Assembly (NCBI RefSeq): GCF_022063185.1 | Contig: NZ_CP091913.1 | Coordinates: 3,535,501-3,599,500, forward strand | Length of the DNA: 64,000 nt | Direction of reading: 5' to 3' | Origin: Nostoc sp. UHCC 0870 | GTDB lineage: Bacteria; Cyanobacteriota; Cyanobacteriia; Cyanobacteriales; Nostocaceae | Shown here: positions 55,198 to 63,639 of the stretch, one piece after another | Layout: each line of letters begins with the position of its first letter | Numbering within the stretch: position 1 is the first letter of the stretch | The notes under the pieces: model-generated | Database searches by the model: none | What the model was told of the DNA's origin: nothing | What the model saw: only the letters and a program-made list of their open reading frames with translations | Translations under genes and position numbers: made by a program

Positions 55198-55950
55198 TTA
55201 AAGTGGATTTTGAGTAGGTATACCTATAGCGCGGGGAAACTTCGCTGGTGTAGCTGCTACCTTCCGTAAATACAAGCAATGACGAATACTGTTAGTTAGA
55301 GGTGTCGTAAACTCTTCAATTGATTCAATTTCGCCACCCAATTGATTGACTGCATTTTGTAAAGTTATAGTTTCTTCCTCCGTCCAAGTACCACGATAAA
55401 TTACTGCTAAACCACCTTCCTTGAGTAAAGGGAGAGTATATTCAGCACAAACTGAGGCATTACCAACAGCGCGGATTAATGCTATATCGTAGTGTTTTCG
55501 ATGTTGCGGTTGCTGACCAATTTCTTCAGCCCTTGCAACGAGAGTTTTAGCATTAGTAACAGCAAGTTCGCTCAATATTTGGTCTATAAAAGTAATTTTT
55601 TTGCGGGTAGAATCTGCCAGGGTAATTGTCGAATTAGGTACAATCATCGCTACAGGAATACCAGGAAAACCAGCACCTGTACCAATATCAATTACAGATG
55701 CACCTGTTTCGAGAGACGAGATAAATTTTTGCTGTGGTGCAATTCCCCGCAAAGAATCCCAAAGATGCTTTTCCCAAAACTCTTGAGGTTCGGTAATGCG
55801 AGTTAAATTTAACTGACGATTTCCTTCCAAGATTAATTCATACAGTTGCTGAAATCCCCTGTTCTGTTCGTCAATAGGTTGCCAATTAAGAGTTTGTTGC
55901 CAAATTTCTGCCATTTCTGGCAATAAGCTAGTCATTTCCCCTACATCCAT
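55198..55950 (-). CDS. rsmG: 16S rRNA 7-methylguanosine methyltransferase RsmG
   Basis: Methylates G527 (E. coli numbering) of 16S rRNA. 250 residues with the SAM motif VIDIGTGAGFPGIPVAMIVP (about residues 89-108), NLTRITEPQEFWEKHLWDSL and ALIRAVGNASVCAEYTLPLL. The start MDVGEMTSLLPEMAEIW is reasonable. It is three bases downstream of the ABC ATPase gene, so the two are probably one transcript. Confidence 0.95.
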   Translation of the reverse strand: MDVGEMTSLLPEMAEIWQQTLNWQPIDEQNRGFQQLYELILEGNRQLNLTRITEPQEFWEKHLWDSLRGIAPQQKFISSLETGASVIDIGTGAGFPGIPVAMIVPNSTITLADSTRKKITFIDQILSELAVTNAKTLVARAEEIGQQPQHRKHYDIALIRAVGNASVCAEYTLPLLKEGGLAVIYRGTWTEEETITLQNAVNQLGGEIESIEEFTTPLTNSIRHCLYLRKVAATPAKFPRAIGIPTQNPL

Positions 55951-55953
55951 ATT

Positions 55954-56628
55954 TCACACGGTCGCTTGAGCTTCTTTCGCCTTAGCTTCTAGTATTGCAG
56001 GGTCAACTGATTCTAGTTCACCCTGTTTGAGTGTCCAGCAACGGTCTGCGATCGCTAGCATATCACCGGCATCATGTGTTACTACTAACAATGTCCAATC
56101 TTGTTTGAGTTTTGCTAATAAACTCACTAGTTGCCGACGCATTGACCAATCTAAGCCGGCTGTGGGTTCATCTAACAATAATAGGTTTGGCTGGCGAATC
56201 AGTTGCACTGCTAAGGCTAAACGGCGTTGCTGTCCTCCACTTAAAGCATGAGGCGCGGCGGAAAGGGATAAATGCTCTAATCCTACTTCGCTTAATGCTT
56301 GCCTAACACGTTCAGAGCCTAGTTCGGGATGCCCTAAACGTAATTCTTCTAAAATCGTACCACCACAAAAATGTCGTTCTGGAAACTGGAATACTAAGCC
56401 AGCTAATTGTTGTAGTTGTTCAGCAATGAGTTCTTGTTCTCGCCAAAAAACCTTACCGGATGTGGGTTCAGCCAGTCCAGACAATATCTCTAGTAAGGTA
56501 CTTTTACCAGAACCACTAGGGCCAATAATCAAACATAGCTGTTGGGGTGGTAATTCCAAGTTGACCGATTTGAGAATTGCCGTTGGGCAAGCTGTGGGAT
56601 GATACGTTAGATTTCTGAGATAGAGCAT
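55954..56628 (-). CDS. ABC transporter ATP-binding protein (ECF/cobalt-type)
   Basis: 224 residues. Walker A is IGPSGSGKSTLLEILSG, the Q-loop has GLVFQFPERHFCGGTI, the signature is LSGGQQRRLALA, and Walker B is LLLLDEPTAGLD. The FQFPE motif and short length fit energy-coupling-factor type ATPases. No membrane partner is next to it. It precedes rsmG in a two-gene unit. Confidence 0.9.
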   Translation of the reverse strand: MLYLRNLTYHPTACPTAILKSVNLELPPQQLCLIIGPSGSGKSTLLEILSGLAEPTSGKVFWREQELIAEQLQQLAGLVFQFPERHFCGGTILEELRLGHPELGSERVRQALSEVGLEHLSLSAAPHALSGGQQRRLALAVQLIRQPNLLLLDEPTAGLDWSMRRQLVSLLAKLKQDWTLLVVTHDAGDMLAIADRCWTLKQGELESVDPAILEAKAKEAQATV

Positions 56629-56949
56629 TTGTTAAGATTACCAAAAAGTTGGCGAAGAACTCACTAATTAAGATTAACTACAACCAGAACACCTAGAAAA
56701 TTCGGACAGGGTTCATAGAGTATTTTTCATGAAAATTCCAACTCAAGCAGTCACAATCATCTTTATTTTCTCATTTTGACAAATTCAGCCATTAGTAATA
56801 GCTACAACAAATATGGGAACTTAGAAAAATTACTCATGTCAACTGTATAGACTATTCTGACTTAAAAAAAGGTCATTTTTAGTTAACTTTTTTCTGCATT
56901 TTAAGTAACATATAGAACCATTTCAACCGCAATTTTTCTGAGGCTAGTA
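56629..56949. other. Divergent intergenic region before the TPR gene
   Basis: About 320 bases, AT-rich. No repeat array or RNA was recognised. It must contain promoters for both flanking genes. Confidence 0.45.
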
Positions 56950-57879
56950 ATGAATAAAAAGTTCTTTTCTCCTCAAACGCTAAGATTTTCCCAATTAACT
57001 AGACTAGCTCAGGCGACTTTTGGCGTGGCGATCGCACTAAATCTTTGGGTAAGTCCAACTTTCGCTGGTGATCCGTTTCGTACTAGTGAGCCGCGTAAGA
57101 TTGGCGACAACACAGAAGCGGCCTTTAAAGCAGTTTTTTACAAAGGTGACTATCCAGCCGCAGAACGTTATCTCAAACAAGCAGTATCTAGCGAATCAAA
57201 TGAACCCCTAGCTTATGCGATGAAGGCATCTTTAGCATACATGAAGGGAGATTTGGCAGGACTAGACAATTTCAGCCAAAAAACTCTAGAAACTGGGCAA
57301 AAATTGATTGCTACTGACGAATTACGGGGTAATATATACAGTGCTGTCGGGCATTTTTTGTCAGGAGCAGTCATTCTTACCCGTGAAGGGACAATCAAAG
57401 GCGCGCCCAAAGCCTTAACTCGGCTCAGACAAGTTTATCAACATCTAGATAAAGCTGAGGCTATTTCTCCTAAAGACCCAGAACTCAACTTGGTTAAGGG
57501 TTACATGGATTTGATGCTGGCTGTTAGTTTACCCTTTGCTAATCCAGATGAAGCAATTGAACGTTTAGAAACCAATGCAGCACCTGAATATTTAGCTCAT
57601 CGGGGGATTGCGATCGCCTATCGTGACTTAAAACAATACTCTCAAGCCTTAGATTACGCCAACCGCGCCATAAAAGTTGCAGCAGACAACCCAGAGTTGT
57701 ATTATCTAAAAGCCCAAATTCTTAAAGAACAGGGTACAAAAGACCAAAACCAGCCACTAATTAAAGAAGCGATCGCTAATTTTGACAAAGCCTTAACCAA
57801 AAAATCTCAACTCCCCGGAGATTTGGTAAAACAAATCGAACGTGAACGCAATAGTGCAGTAAATAGTTTAAATAAATAA
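56950..57879 (+). CDS. Sll0314/Alr1548-type TPR protein, exported
   Basis: 309 residues. A signal peptide spans about residues 1-40 (FGVAIALNLWVSPTFAGDP, cleavage likely after TFA). The mature part has several tetratricopeptide-like helices (YKGDYPAAERYLKQAV, LEKAEAISPKDPELN-like and YSQALDYANRAIKVAADNPE). It is conserved in cyanobacteria with unknown function. The periplasmic location is inferred from the leader. Confidence 0.8.
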   Translation: MNKKFFSPQTLRFSQLTRLAQATFGVAIALNLWVSPTFAGDPFRTSEPRKIGDNTEAAFKAVFYKGDYPAAERYLKQAVSSESNEPLAYAMKASLAYMKGDLAGLDNFSQKTLETGQKLIATDELRGNIYSAVGHFLSGAVILTREGTIKGAPKALTRLRQVYQHLDKAEAISPKDPELNLVKGYMDLMLAVSLPFANPDEAIERLETNAAPEYLAHRGIAIAYRDLKQYSQALDYANRAIKVAADNPELYYLKAQILKEQGTKDQNQPLIKEAIANFDKALTKKSQLPGDLVKQIERERNSAVNSLNK

Positions 57880-57964
57880 TTCAAGTGGGTGATGAAAGGA
57901 ATGGGAATTGAGCATGGGTAGAAAAAAGTTAAAAGTTAAAATATCTTTTCCTTTTACCTTTTTA

Positions 57965-58020
57965 CTCCCCAGTCCCTAATCCCCAATCCCCAATCCCCAA
58001 TCCCCAATCCCCAATCCCTA
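57965..58020. repeat. CCCCAAT heptamer array before the DUF3531 gene
   Basis: About six or seven CCCCAAT/CCCTAAT units, ending ten bases before the start codon of the next gene. Confidence 0.9.
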
Positions 58021-58029
58021 ATAACCAAG

Positions 58030-58482
58030 ATGTACATTCAATTTCGTGAAGTTAATCAATTTGATGTTTGGATTTGGCTGAAATTTAGTACAGTCCCTTC
58101 TCAACGTGAAAAACAGTATATAGAAGAAGTATTTAATTCCTGGTTTTACTTAGGAAAATTAGGTGGGTTTAATGCTGAAAACCTGCAAGTGCAGGAAACA
58201 GGGCTAGATTTAAGTTATATGGATTATGACACCCAAGGTTATGACAAAAGCCTACTGGCGTTAATGCACAACATGGGTGAGTTTGAGTATGAAGGAGAGT
58301 GGGGACGTTGTTGGTTTGACTTGGGGACAAGTGATGCGATCGCTTTAGATATTTTAATCAATGCTCTCACCCAAATCAGTCAAGAATACGTCACTATTGA
58401 AGCCTTGTATATTGGTGGCGAAAATGAAGATTGGCCTGTAGAAGATAGTGATAGTCGTACTTACTCTATTTACGATAATTAA
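58030..58482 (+). CDS. DUF3531 family protein
   Basis: 150 residues, conserved in cyanobacteria and plastids. Typical blocks are MYIQFREVNQFDVWIWLKF, VFNSWFYLGKLGGFNAENLQ and WGRCWFDLGTSDAIALDILIN. No catalytic motif, membrane segment or signal is seen. It is followed after nine bases by the Nudix gene on the same strand, so the two likely share a transcript. Confidence 0.85.
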   Translation: MYIQFREVNQFDVWIWLKFSTVPSQREKQYIEEVFNSWFYLGKLGGFNAENLQVQETGLDLSYMDYDTQGYDKSLLALMHNMGEFEYEGEWGRCWFDLGTSDAIALDILINALTQISQEYVTIEALYIGGENEDWPVEDSDSRTYSIYDN

Positions 58483-58491
58483 TTAGACACA

Positions 58492-58923
58492 ATGGGTAAA
58501 CACAATGAAATCCGGGTGATAGCCTTGGGGCTAATTCAGGATGAAAAAAGAATTTTTGTTTCTGAAGGTTATGACCCCGTAAAACAATCAAAATTTTACC
58601 GTGCTTTGGGTGGTGGTGTTGACTTTTGTGAAACTAGCTTGGAAGCTTTAAAACGAGAATTCCAAGAGGAAATCCAAGCTGATTTAACTAATATTCGCTA
58701 CTTAGGTTGTATAGAAAATATATTTATATACAATGGTCGCAAAGGACATGAACTCATTCAACTTTACCAATGTGATTTTGCCGATTCTAAATTTTATCAA
58801 TTAGAAAGTTTAGTATTTTCGGAATCTGAACACCATCAACATACAGCACTCTGGATAGATATTGCCCGCTTCACATCAGGTGAACTGAGATTAGTCCCAG
58901 AGGAATTTTTTAATTATTTATAA
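58492..58923 (+). CDS. Nudix hydrolase
   Basis: 143 residues. The Nudix box is visible from about residue 41: GGVDFCETSLEALKREFQEE matches G-x5-E-x7-RE-U-x-EE, though the usual following Gly is Gln. It hydrolyses a nucleoside diphosphate linked to another group; the substrate cannot be told. It starts nine bases after the DUF3531 gene. Confidence 0.92.
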   Translation: MGKHNEIRVIALGLIQDEKRIFVSEGYDPVKQSKFYRALGGGVDFCETSLEALKREFQEEIQADLTNIRYLGCIENIFIYNGRKGHELIQLYQCDFADSKFYQLESLVFSESEHHQHTALWIDIARFTSGELRLVPEEFFNYL

Positions 58924-58937
58924 ATAAAATTTATACA

Positions 58938-59270
58938 CTAATCATATCTATGCTTTTTAGATTTAATCACTTCAATTACATCATCATGACGCTGACCTTC
59001 AATAACGTCATTTAAATGAATTTTCCCGTCAATATATTGCAAATGAACGCGCCATCCAGATAATTTATCGATATCAGCACGGTATACTGCCTGCTTAATA
59101 CCTTTTACTTTACGAAGTCTTGTTTTTGGAAATGTTCTAGTTCTATGACATTCATTATCTTCCAGTTCTGCCAAAGCTTCTAGAAAATCTATTTTGAGAT
59201 TATCCGGTAAAATCTCCATAGCTTCATGAATAACACCATGCTCATCTAGAAGTGGTTTAATACGTGACAT
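58938..59270 (-). CDS. RelE/ParE-like small protein, second gene of a pair
   Basis: 110 residues. The C-terminal 60 residues (GIKQAVYRADIDKLSGWRVH, then IDGKIHLNDVIEG) have the strand pattern of RelE/ParE-fold ribonuclease toxins. The N-terminal 45 residues (ILPDNLKIDFLEALAELEDN) look helical. The start overlaps the upstream stop (TAATG). I do not recognise an exact family; toxin, or an inactive RelE-like partner, are both possible. Confidence 0.55.
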   Translation of the reverse strand: MSRIKPLLDEHGVIHEAMEILPDNLKIDFLEALAELEDNECHRTRTFPKTRLRKVKGIKQAVYRADIDKLSGWRVHLQYIDGKIHLNDVIEGQRHDDVIEVIKSKKHRYD

Positions 59271-59656
59271 TAGCTAGAACTAACCTCAATTTCTTGATGT
59301 TTGACGCTAAAGTCTTGGTAGAGAGACTCTGCAATTGCAGCATATGCAATTGCAGCATCTTCAGTATGGACAACCCTAAATAATGTAATTACTGTAGTGT
59401 CAAAGATTGGGTCATCATCAATAGTCAGAATCAATCTGATATCTTTATCAATAATTAAGGCGTATAGCGAAGAATCATAATCATCACTAAGCTTAATTTC
59501 TTTGAGTTTAAAAGCCTGGTTTTCTAATAATTTTTTGTTTTTTGAGAGAATTTCAACGTAGCGATTTAATTTCTTAATAATTTTAAATTTTTCTTTATTT
59601 TTAAACCTGTATAAATCTTGCTCAAAATCTTTTGTCGATTCAATAAGTATTTCCAT
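59270..59656 (-). CDS. RelE-like small protein, first gene of a pair
   Basis: 128 residues. FEQDLYRFKNKEKFKIIKKL and KLKEIKLSDDYDSSLYALII resemble the helix-strand start of RelE-superfamily proteins, and IRLILTIDDDPIFDTTVITL follows. A helical C-terminus (AAIAYAAIAESLYQDF) could be an interaction tail. It is translationally coupled to the next gene (TAATG). No Phd, Xre or RelB-like antitoxin is adjacent, so the pair is either an unusual module or a remnant. Confidence 0.55.
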   Translation of the reverse strand: MEILIESTKDFEQDLYRFKNKEKFKIIKKLNRYVEILSKNKKLLENQAFKLKEIKLSDDYDSSLYALIIDKDIRLILTIDDDPIFDTTVITLFRVVHTEDAAIAYAAIAESLYQDFSVKHQEIEVSSS

Positions 59657-59981
59657 TTAACTGATTCCAGACCTGAAATACTAAACTTATTTCAAATTTA
59701 ACTTATATAGCGGTTATTAGTCTAGTTCAAGTCTAGTTCAGTACACTAGAAGAGAGCAATTCTACTGATAAAGCGAATTGCGGGAAGCTCAAAAGCCCAA
59801 CCGCAAAGGAAAAAATGTCTCGGTAATTGGTGCCATTAGCTTGAAAGGACTGCTCACCCCATGAAGTGATTTAGGTTCTATCGATGCCTTGACCTTTGAT
59901 TGTCTTACTCATGCGTAATTCCTCTCCAACTAGTGCCTCGTAGAGAAGATGGAGAGGAATAGGCGCGATAAGTTGAATTTT
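59657..59981. other. Unexplained possibly structured region
   Basis: About 325 bases, less AT-rich than neighbours. From 59770 it reads GCGAATTGCGGGAAGCTC, then CCCAACCGCAAAGG, in which TTGCGG can pair with CCGCAA. The AATTGCGGGAA string resembles the P element of group I introns, but other core elements were not found. It may be a small RNA or intron remnant; otherwise no gene. Confidence 0.3.
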
Positions 59982-60725
59982 TTAAGTAGCACTAGCTAAT
60001 TTACTTTCAATGTCTGTTAGCTGTACAGCCCCAGAATAGTTTTGACCATTCATCACAAAGAAGGGTGTACCGGGAACTCCTAATTGTTGAGCTAGCTGCA
60101 TATCTTGTTTAATGCTAGGCTCGGCAAGTAGGCGATCGCTGTTAAACTTCTCTATATCTAGATTTAGTTTCTTGGCAATATCTAAATATAAAGTTTCTCC
60201 CAATTGCTGTTGATTGGTAAACAACCCATCATGATATTCCCAAAACTTGCCCTGCTGATTTGCAGCCCAAGCGGCTTTTGCAGCTGATAGGGCTTCAGCA
60301 TGATTTGGTAAAGGTAAATTTTTATAAACTAATGTCACCTCATTTCGATGCTTGACTAGCAACTCATGCAATTTTTTATGAGCCTCAGCACAGTAGGGAC
60401 ATTGAAAATCAGAAAATTCTATTAATACGTTTTTTGCGGGTATCGTTCCCATCGTGGGAGAATTAGCAATCACCGCTTTTGGATTAGCTTGCAAATCCTC
60501 TAAAAATACCTGTCGTGATTGATTGACTTGCTGTTGTTGCTGTTGCTGATATGCTTGGACAGATTCAATAATTACTTCTGGGTGTTTGCGGAGAACTTCT
60601 AAGACTTGCTGTTCTAGTTGAAGACTAGGATAATTGGCTGCTTGTACAGGGAATGACCAGCTTAGGAATAAGCAAAGTAAGCTGATTATTAGGTAGATGC
60701 GTAAATACCGAAACAACTGACCCAT
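59982..60725 (-). CDS. DsbA-like exported thiol:disulfide oxidoreductase
   Basis: 247 residues from MGQLFRYLRIYLIISLLCLF, which forms a signal peptide ending near VQA; an upstream ATG at 60773 would add 16 residues before it. A Gln-rich helix (YQQQQQQQVNQS) precedes the thioredoxin fold. The active site is FSDFQCPYCAEAHKKL, and the cis-proline loop is GVPGTPFFVMNG. It likely acts in disulfide chemistry or redox signalling in the periplasm or thylakoid lumen. Confidence 0.9.
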   Translation of the reverse strand: MGQLFRYLRIYLIISLLCLFLSWSFPVQAANYPSLQLEQQVLEVLRKHPEVIIESVQAYQQQQQQQVNQSRQVFLEDLQANPKAVIANSPTMGTIPAKNVLIEFSDFQCPYCAEAHKKLHELLVKHRNEVTLVYKNLPLPNHAEALSAAKAAWAANQQGKFWEYHDGLFTNQQQLGETLYLDIAKKLNLDIEKFNSDRLLAEPSIKQDMQLAQQLGVPGTPFFVMNGQNYSGAVQLTDIESKLASAT

Positions 60726-60756
60726 AGAAAAATACTTGATAATTAACTTTCTTTGA

Positions 60757-60900
60757 CTCAGCACGCTGCTCACGCCCCGCTACCGCTAACAGCACACTGC
60801 TCAACGCCCCGCTACCGCTAATACAACTCAGAACTCAGCACTCACAACTCAGCACCGGCTAAACGCCGCGCTACCGCTAACACAACTCAGCACTCAGCAC
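60757..60900. repeat. Dispersed CCGCTACCGCTAACAGC-type repeat with CAACTCAG heptamers
   Basis: Three CGCCCCGCTACCGCTAA-like blocks alternate with AACTCAGCACTCAC heptamer runs. This is the reverse orientation of blocks at 17440 and 53085. Confidence 0.78.
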
Positions 60901-60927
60901 TCACAACTCAGCACTCACTCAGCACTC

Positions 60928-61713
60928 TCAAGACCCTGTTGGTACTGCTTGCGGTTGCAAATAACCAATTAAATCTTGAATTCCCTTTTGTAAATACCGC
61001 GTTACTGTCATAGGGCTAGTACCAATACTTTTGGCGGCATCCTTACGGGACAATTCTTTCAAAAATACCATTTCTACGGCTTGGCGGGGCTTTTCTTCTA
61101 ACATATTAATTGCCCCTTGAAGTTGTTGCCGTTCTTCGTTTTGCTGCTGTAAAGCTGTAGAACGGGGACAAGGAAGTGCTTCACCCAAGGTAATTTGGCA
61201 ATCAACATAGTGAACGGCTGTAGCATCCAAACTCAAAGGCATCCGATTTTGGGCGGCTAACTTGGTTTCTTGCCATTCTTGTACAGAGACCTTAAGTTCC
61301 TTAGCAATTTCTGAATCCTTTGGAGGACGACCTAAAGAGACTGCCAAATCTTTACGGACTTTTTGCCCTTCATTGTACAGTTCTTGCCAACGGCGGGGGA
61401 TCTTTAATAGAGTACTGCGATCGCGCAAGAAATGCAGCATTTCACCGCGAATATATGGCACAGCAAAGGAACTAAAAGCGTATCCTTGACTGGGATCAAA
61501 ACGCTCAATCGCCCTGATTAAACCAAAATAACCAATTTGTTCTAAATCTTCATAAGGTTCATTACATTGATGACTAAATTTATGAGCCATCTTTCTCACT
61601 AGTCCAGTATGTAACTGAACTAGTTGATTACGAAGTTTAATAGAAGGATTGTGGTGGTATAAGTGCAATAACTCCATACCATCAATTTGCATAGAGGACT
61701 CACTTGCTGCCAT
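60928..61713 (-). CDS. sigF: Group 3 RNA polymerase sigma factor (SigF type)
   Basis: 261 residues, a sigma-70 member related to SigF/SigB. Region 2 has GLVRKMAHKF, DLEQIGYFGLIRAIERFDPSQGY and FSSFAVPYIRGEMLHFLRD. Region 3 follows with KIPRRWQEL, GRPPKDSEIAKEL. Region 4 ends DAAKSIGTSPMTVTRYLQKG. Cyanobacterial SigF controls pilus/motility and stress genes. The STAS-domain protein at 15.3 kb could belong to the same regulatory type, but there is no sequence link. Confidence 0.9.
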   Translation of the reverse strand: MAASESSMQIDGMELLHLYHHNPSIKLRNQLVQLHTGLVRKMAHKFSHQCNEPYEDLEQIGYFGLIRAIERFDPSQGYAFSSFAVPYIRGEMLHFLRDRSTLLKIPRRWQELYNEGQKVRKDLAVSLGRPPKDSEIAKELKVSVQEWQETKLAAQNRMPLSLDATAVHYVDCQITLGEALPCPRSTALQQQNEERQQLQGAINMLEEKPRQAVEMVFLKELSRKDAAKSIGTSPMTVTRYLQKGIQDLIGYLQPQAVPTGS

Positions 61714-62386
61714 ATAAAAATTCCTTTGTTGTAACTCCTTTTTTTGCCAAAATGGAGCTGCTTATCTCTTTAAATCTGTAATTATTTTCCTTAGACAAGG
61801 CTGATTAAACCATCGTCGTTTCACTGAAATTATTGGTGGGACATCTCCATTATTCAGTATTTTTACGCATGATTTATATCTACTATTTATTGCAGGCTGT
61901 TTTGTTTTTTAAAATAAAAATTACTCTTTCAATAAAGTTTATTTTTCGCAACAAAGCTAGCTATTTATGCTGAAGAATGCTTGACTAAGCCCACTGAGAA
62001 AATCAAAATTCAAAAGAATAAAATTAAGTGCTAGTCAGGACTTTAGCTAGGTGATTTGTACAAATTAAATGTGGAACATCTCACCGTCTATGTATTGTTG
62101 ATAGTTTTTATGACTACTATGAAATGAATGCTCCAGCCAAATTGGGGAACACCAAAAAATAGATTATCCGCAATTGATGGTTGGGTAGGGTGCGTCAGTA
62201 TGAATAATTTCTGAGTATAGTTAGGTTCTATCGCACTGACACACCCTACAGTTTGGATATTTTTTTATCTGGCAGTCCCTTGGTCAAATTATTTCTAGAT
62301 TTTCTGCCTAGCTAAAAGCGATAAATCTGGGTAAGAATAAGAATAATCAGGAAGTTTTCCTAAAAAATTAGTCTTGCCATATCCAT
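61714..62386. other. Long AT-rich gap between sigF and the BI-1 gene
   Basis: About 670 bases. It contains a palindrome at 62185-62249 and otherwise no recognised gene. The sigF promoter is expected on its left and the BI-1 promoter on its right. Confidence 0.5.
62185..62249. repeat. GTAGGGTGCGTCAGT palindrome
   Basis: GTAGGGTGCGTCAGT and ACTGACACACCCTAC pair with one mismatch around a 35-base loop. It is of the same type as the inner palindrome at 32305-32363 (GGTGCGTGACGCT). Confidence 0.75.
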
Positions 62387-63115
62387 ATGAGTAATACCAG
62401 CAATTTTCGCGAAGCTTTCCGTAAAGCCCAGTCTCATGCCCTAGTAGGCCCTAATGTCATTGCCAACGCCCTGCCTTATGTTGGTGGGGGTCTGATACTT
62501 ACAGCATTGGGAACTTACGGTGGTCTGGGTGTTATCCGTACCAACCCTGGAATATTTTTCCCCACCTTTATTGCTGCAATCATTGTAGAGTTAATACTGT
62601 TTTTTGTTGCCCAAAATGTCGCTGAAAAAGGTAACAAAAGTCTGGCATTGCCACTTTTAGCTACCTATAGCTTGTTGTCGGGATATACCCTGAGCGGTTT
62701 AGTGTTTATGGCCTTGAAAACTGAAGGTGTTGGCATCCAAGGCATTGGTTTAGCAGCCCTTGGTTGTGGTGTCACCTTCATCGTTGCTCGCCCAATTGGT
62801 TCAAATCTCTCAGAGCAAGATGGCATGGCTTTGACCAAAACCATCTCTCTCGGCATTATTGCCTTGGTGGTTGTTTGCCTCACTCAATTTGTCTTGGCCT
62901 TGTTTGGTGTTTATACACCTAATTGGTTAGAAATTGCCATTTCCGGTTTAGGGGTATTTCTCTTTGCTGGCGCATCAGTTGTAGATTTTTACATCTTGCC
63001 TCGTACATACCGTAATGACCAATATCTACCTGCGGCTTTATCGATTTATCTGACTTACATCAACCTGTTCATCTTTATTTTGCGCTTACTCATCGCCATA
63101 AATGGCCGTCGTTAA
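62387..63115 (+). CDS. Bax inhibitor-1 family membrane protein (YbhL/YccA type)
   Basis: 242 residues with about seven membrane helices and a soluble start MSNTSNFREAFRKAQSHALV. Recognisable blocks are YVGGGLILTALGTYGGLGV, LALPLLATYSLLSGYTLSGL, FAGASVVDFYILPRTY and the last helix NLFIFILRLLIA. BI-1 relatives are calcium-permeable or pH-sensitive membrane proteins; in bacteria the YccA branch modulates FtsH. The function here is not known. Confidence 0.85.
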   Translation: MSNTSNFREAFRKAQSHALVGPNVIANALPYVGGGLILTALGTYGGLGVIRTNPGIFFPTFIAAIIVELILFFVAQNVAEKGNKSLALPLLATYSLLSGYTLSGLVFMALKTEGVGIQGIGLAALGCGVTFIVARPIGSNLSEQDGMALTKTISLGIIALVVVCLTQFVLALFGVYTPNWLEIAISGLGVFLFAGASVVDFYILPRTYRNDQYLPAALSIYLTYINLFIFILRLLIAINGRR

Positions 63116-63129
63116 GCACTATCGTACTT

Positions 63130-63440
63130 ATGCTGAGAACCTCCGGCTTCTAGCCGGGGGATGAAAGCTAATTGTCTAATTTATTAGACAACATGATAAA
63201 ATCAAATAGCGTGAATATAGGATGAAAAACTCCGTAACAAAAACGTATTCACGCGTTTCACCTAACATTCAAGTAGCCATACAACTAGATTTAATCTAGT
63301 CGAGGTGGGTAGGGCATTTTGACAGTGCCAAAGCTAATTGAGTTATTTAACAATCAATTAGTAAACGTTGCGGAGAGGGTCTTTCAGACCCCGTAGCAAC
63401 ATCAGTTTATAATCCTCCTGACTTCCAGTCGGAGGAAATG
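63130..63440. mobile_element. IS200/IS605-type non-coding derivative with structured RNA-like core
   Basis: The left end has the hairpin CCGGCT-TCT-AGCCGG (63143-63157) followed by GGGATGAAAG. The right end has TCCTCC-T-GACT facing AGTCGGAGGA (63413-63436). Between them are stems such as ACTAGATTTAATCTAGT and GTTGCGG/CCGTAGCAAC (about 63366-63400). Terminal imperfect hairpins and no protein fit a TnpB/IscB-free derivative (PATE), possibly holding an omegaRNA-like sequence. There is no transposase in the window. Confidence 0.5.
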
Positions 63441-63639
63441 TCAATCAGTAAATATACTTAACAAGTTATAAACCGTAGTTACAACATCAGCAATTACGGT
63501 TTTTTCTTGATTCAAAATATCAATAAGGCAGAAGGTTGGAAAATTTCGGGGAGAAGTCAAAGCTAGAATCCGAAAGTCAAATACAATAAATACCAATATC
63601 TCAAAATTTGTCCGCAACGATTTACTTCAAGCCAGCACA

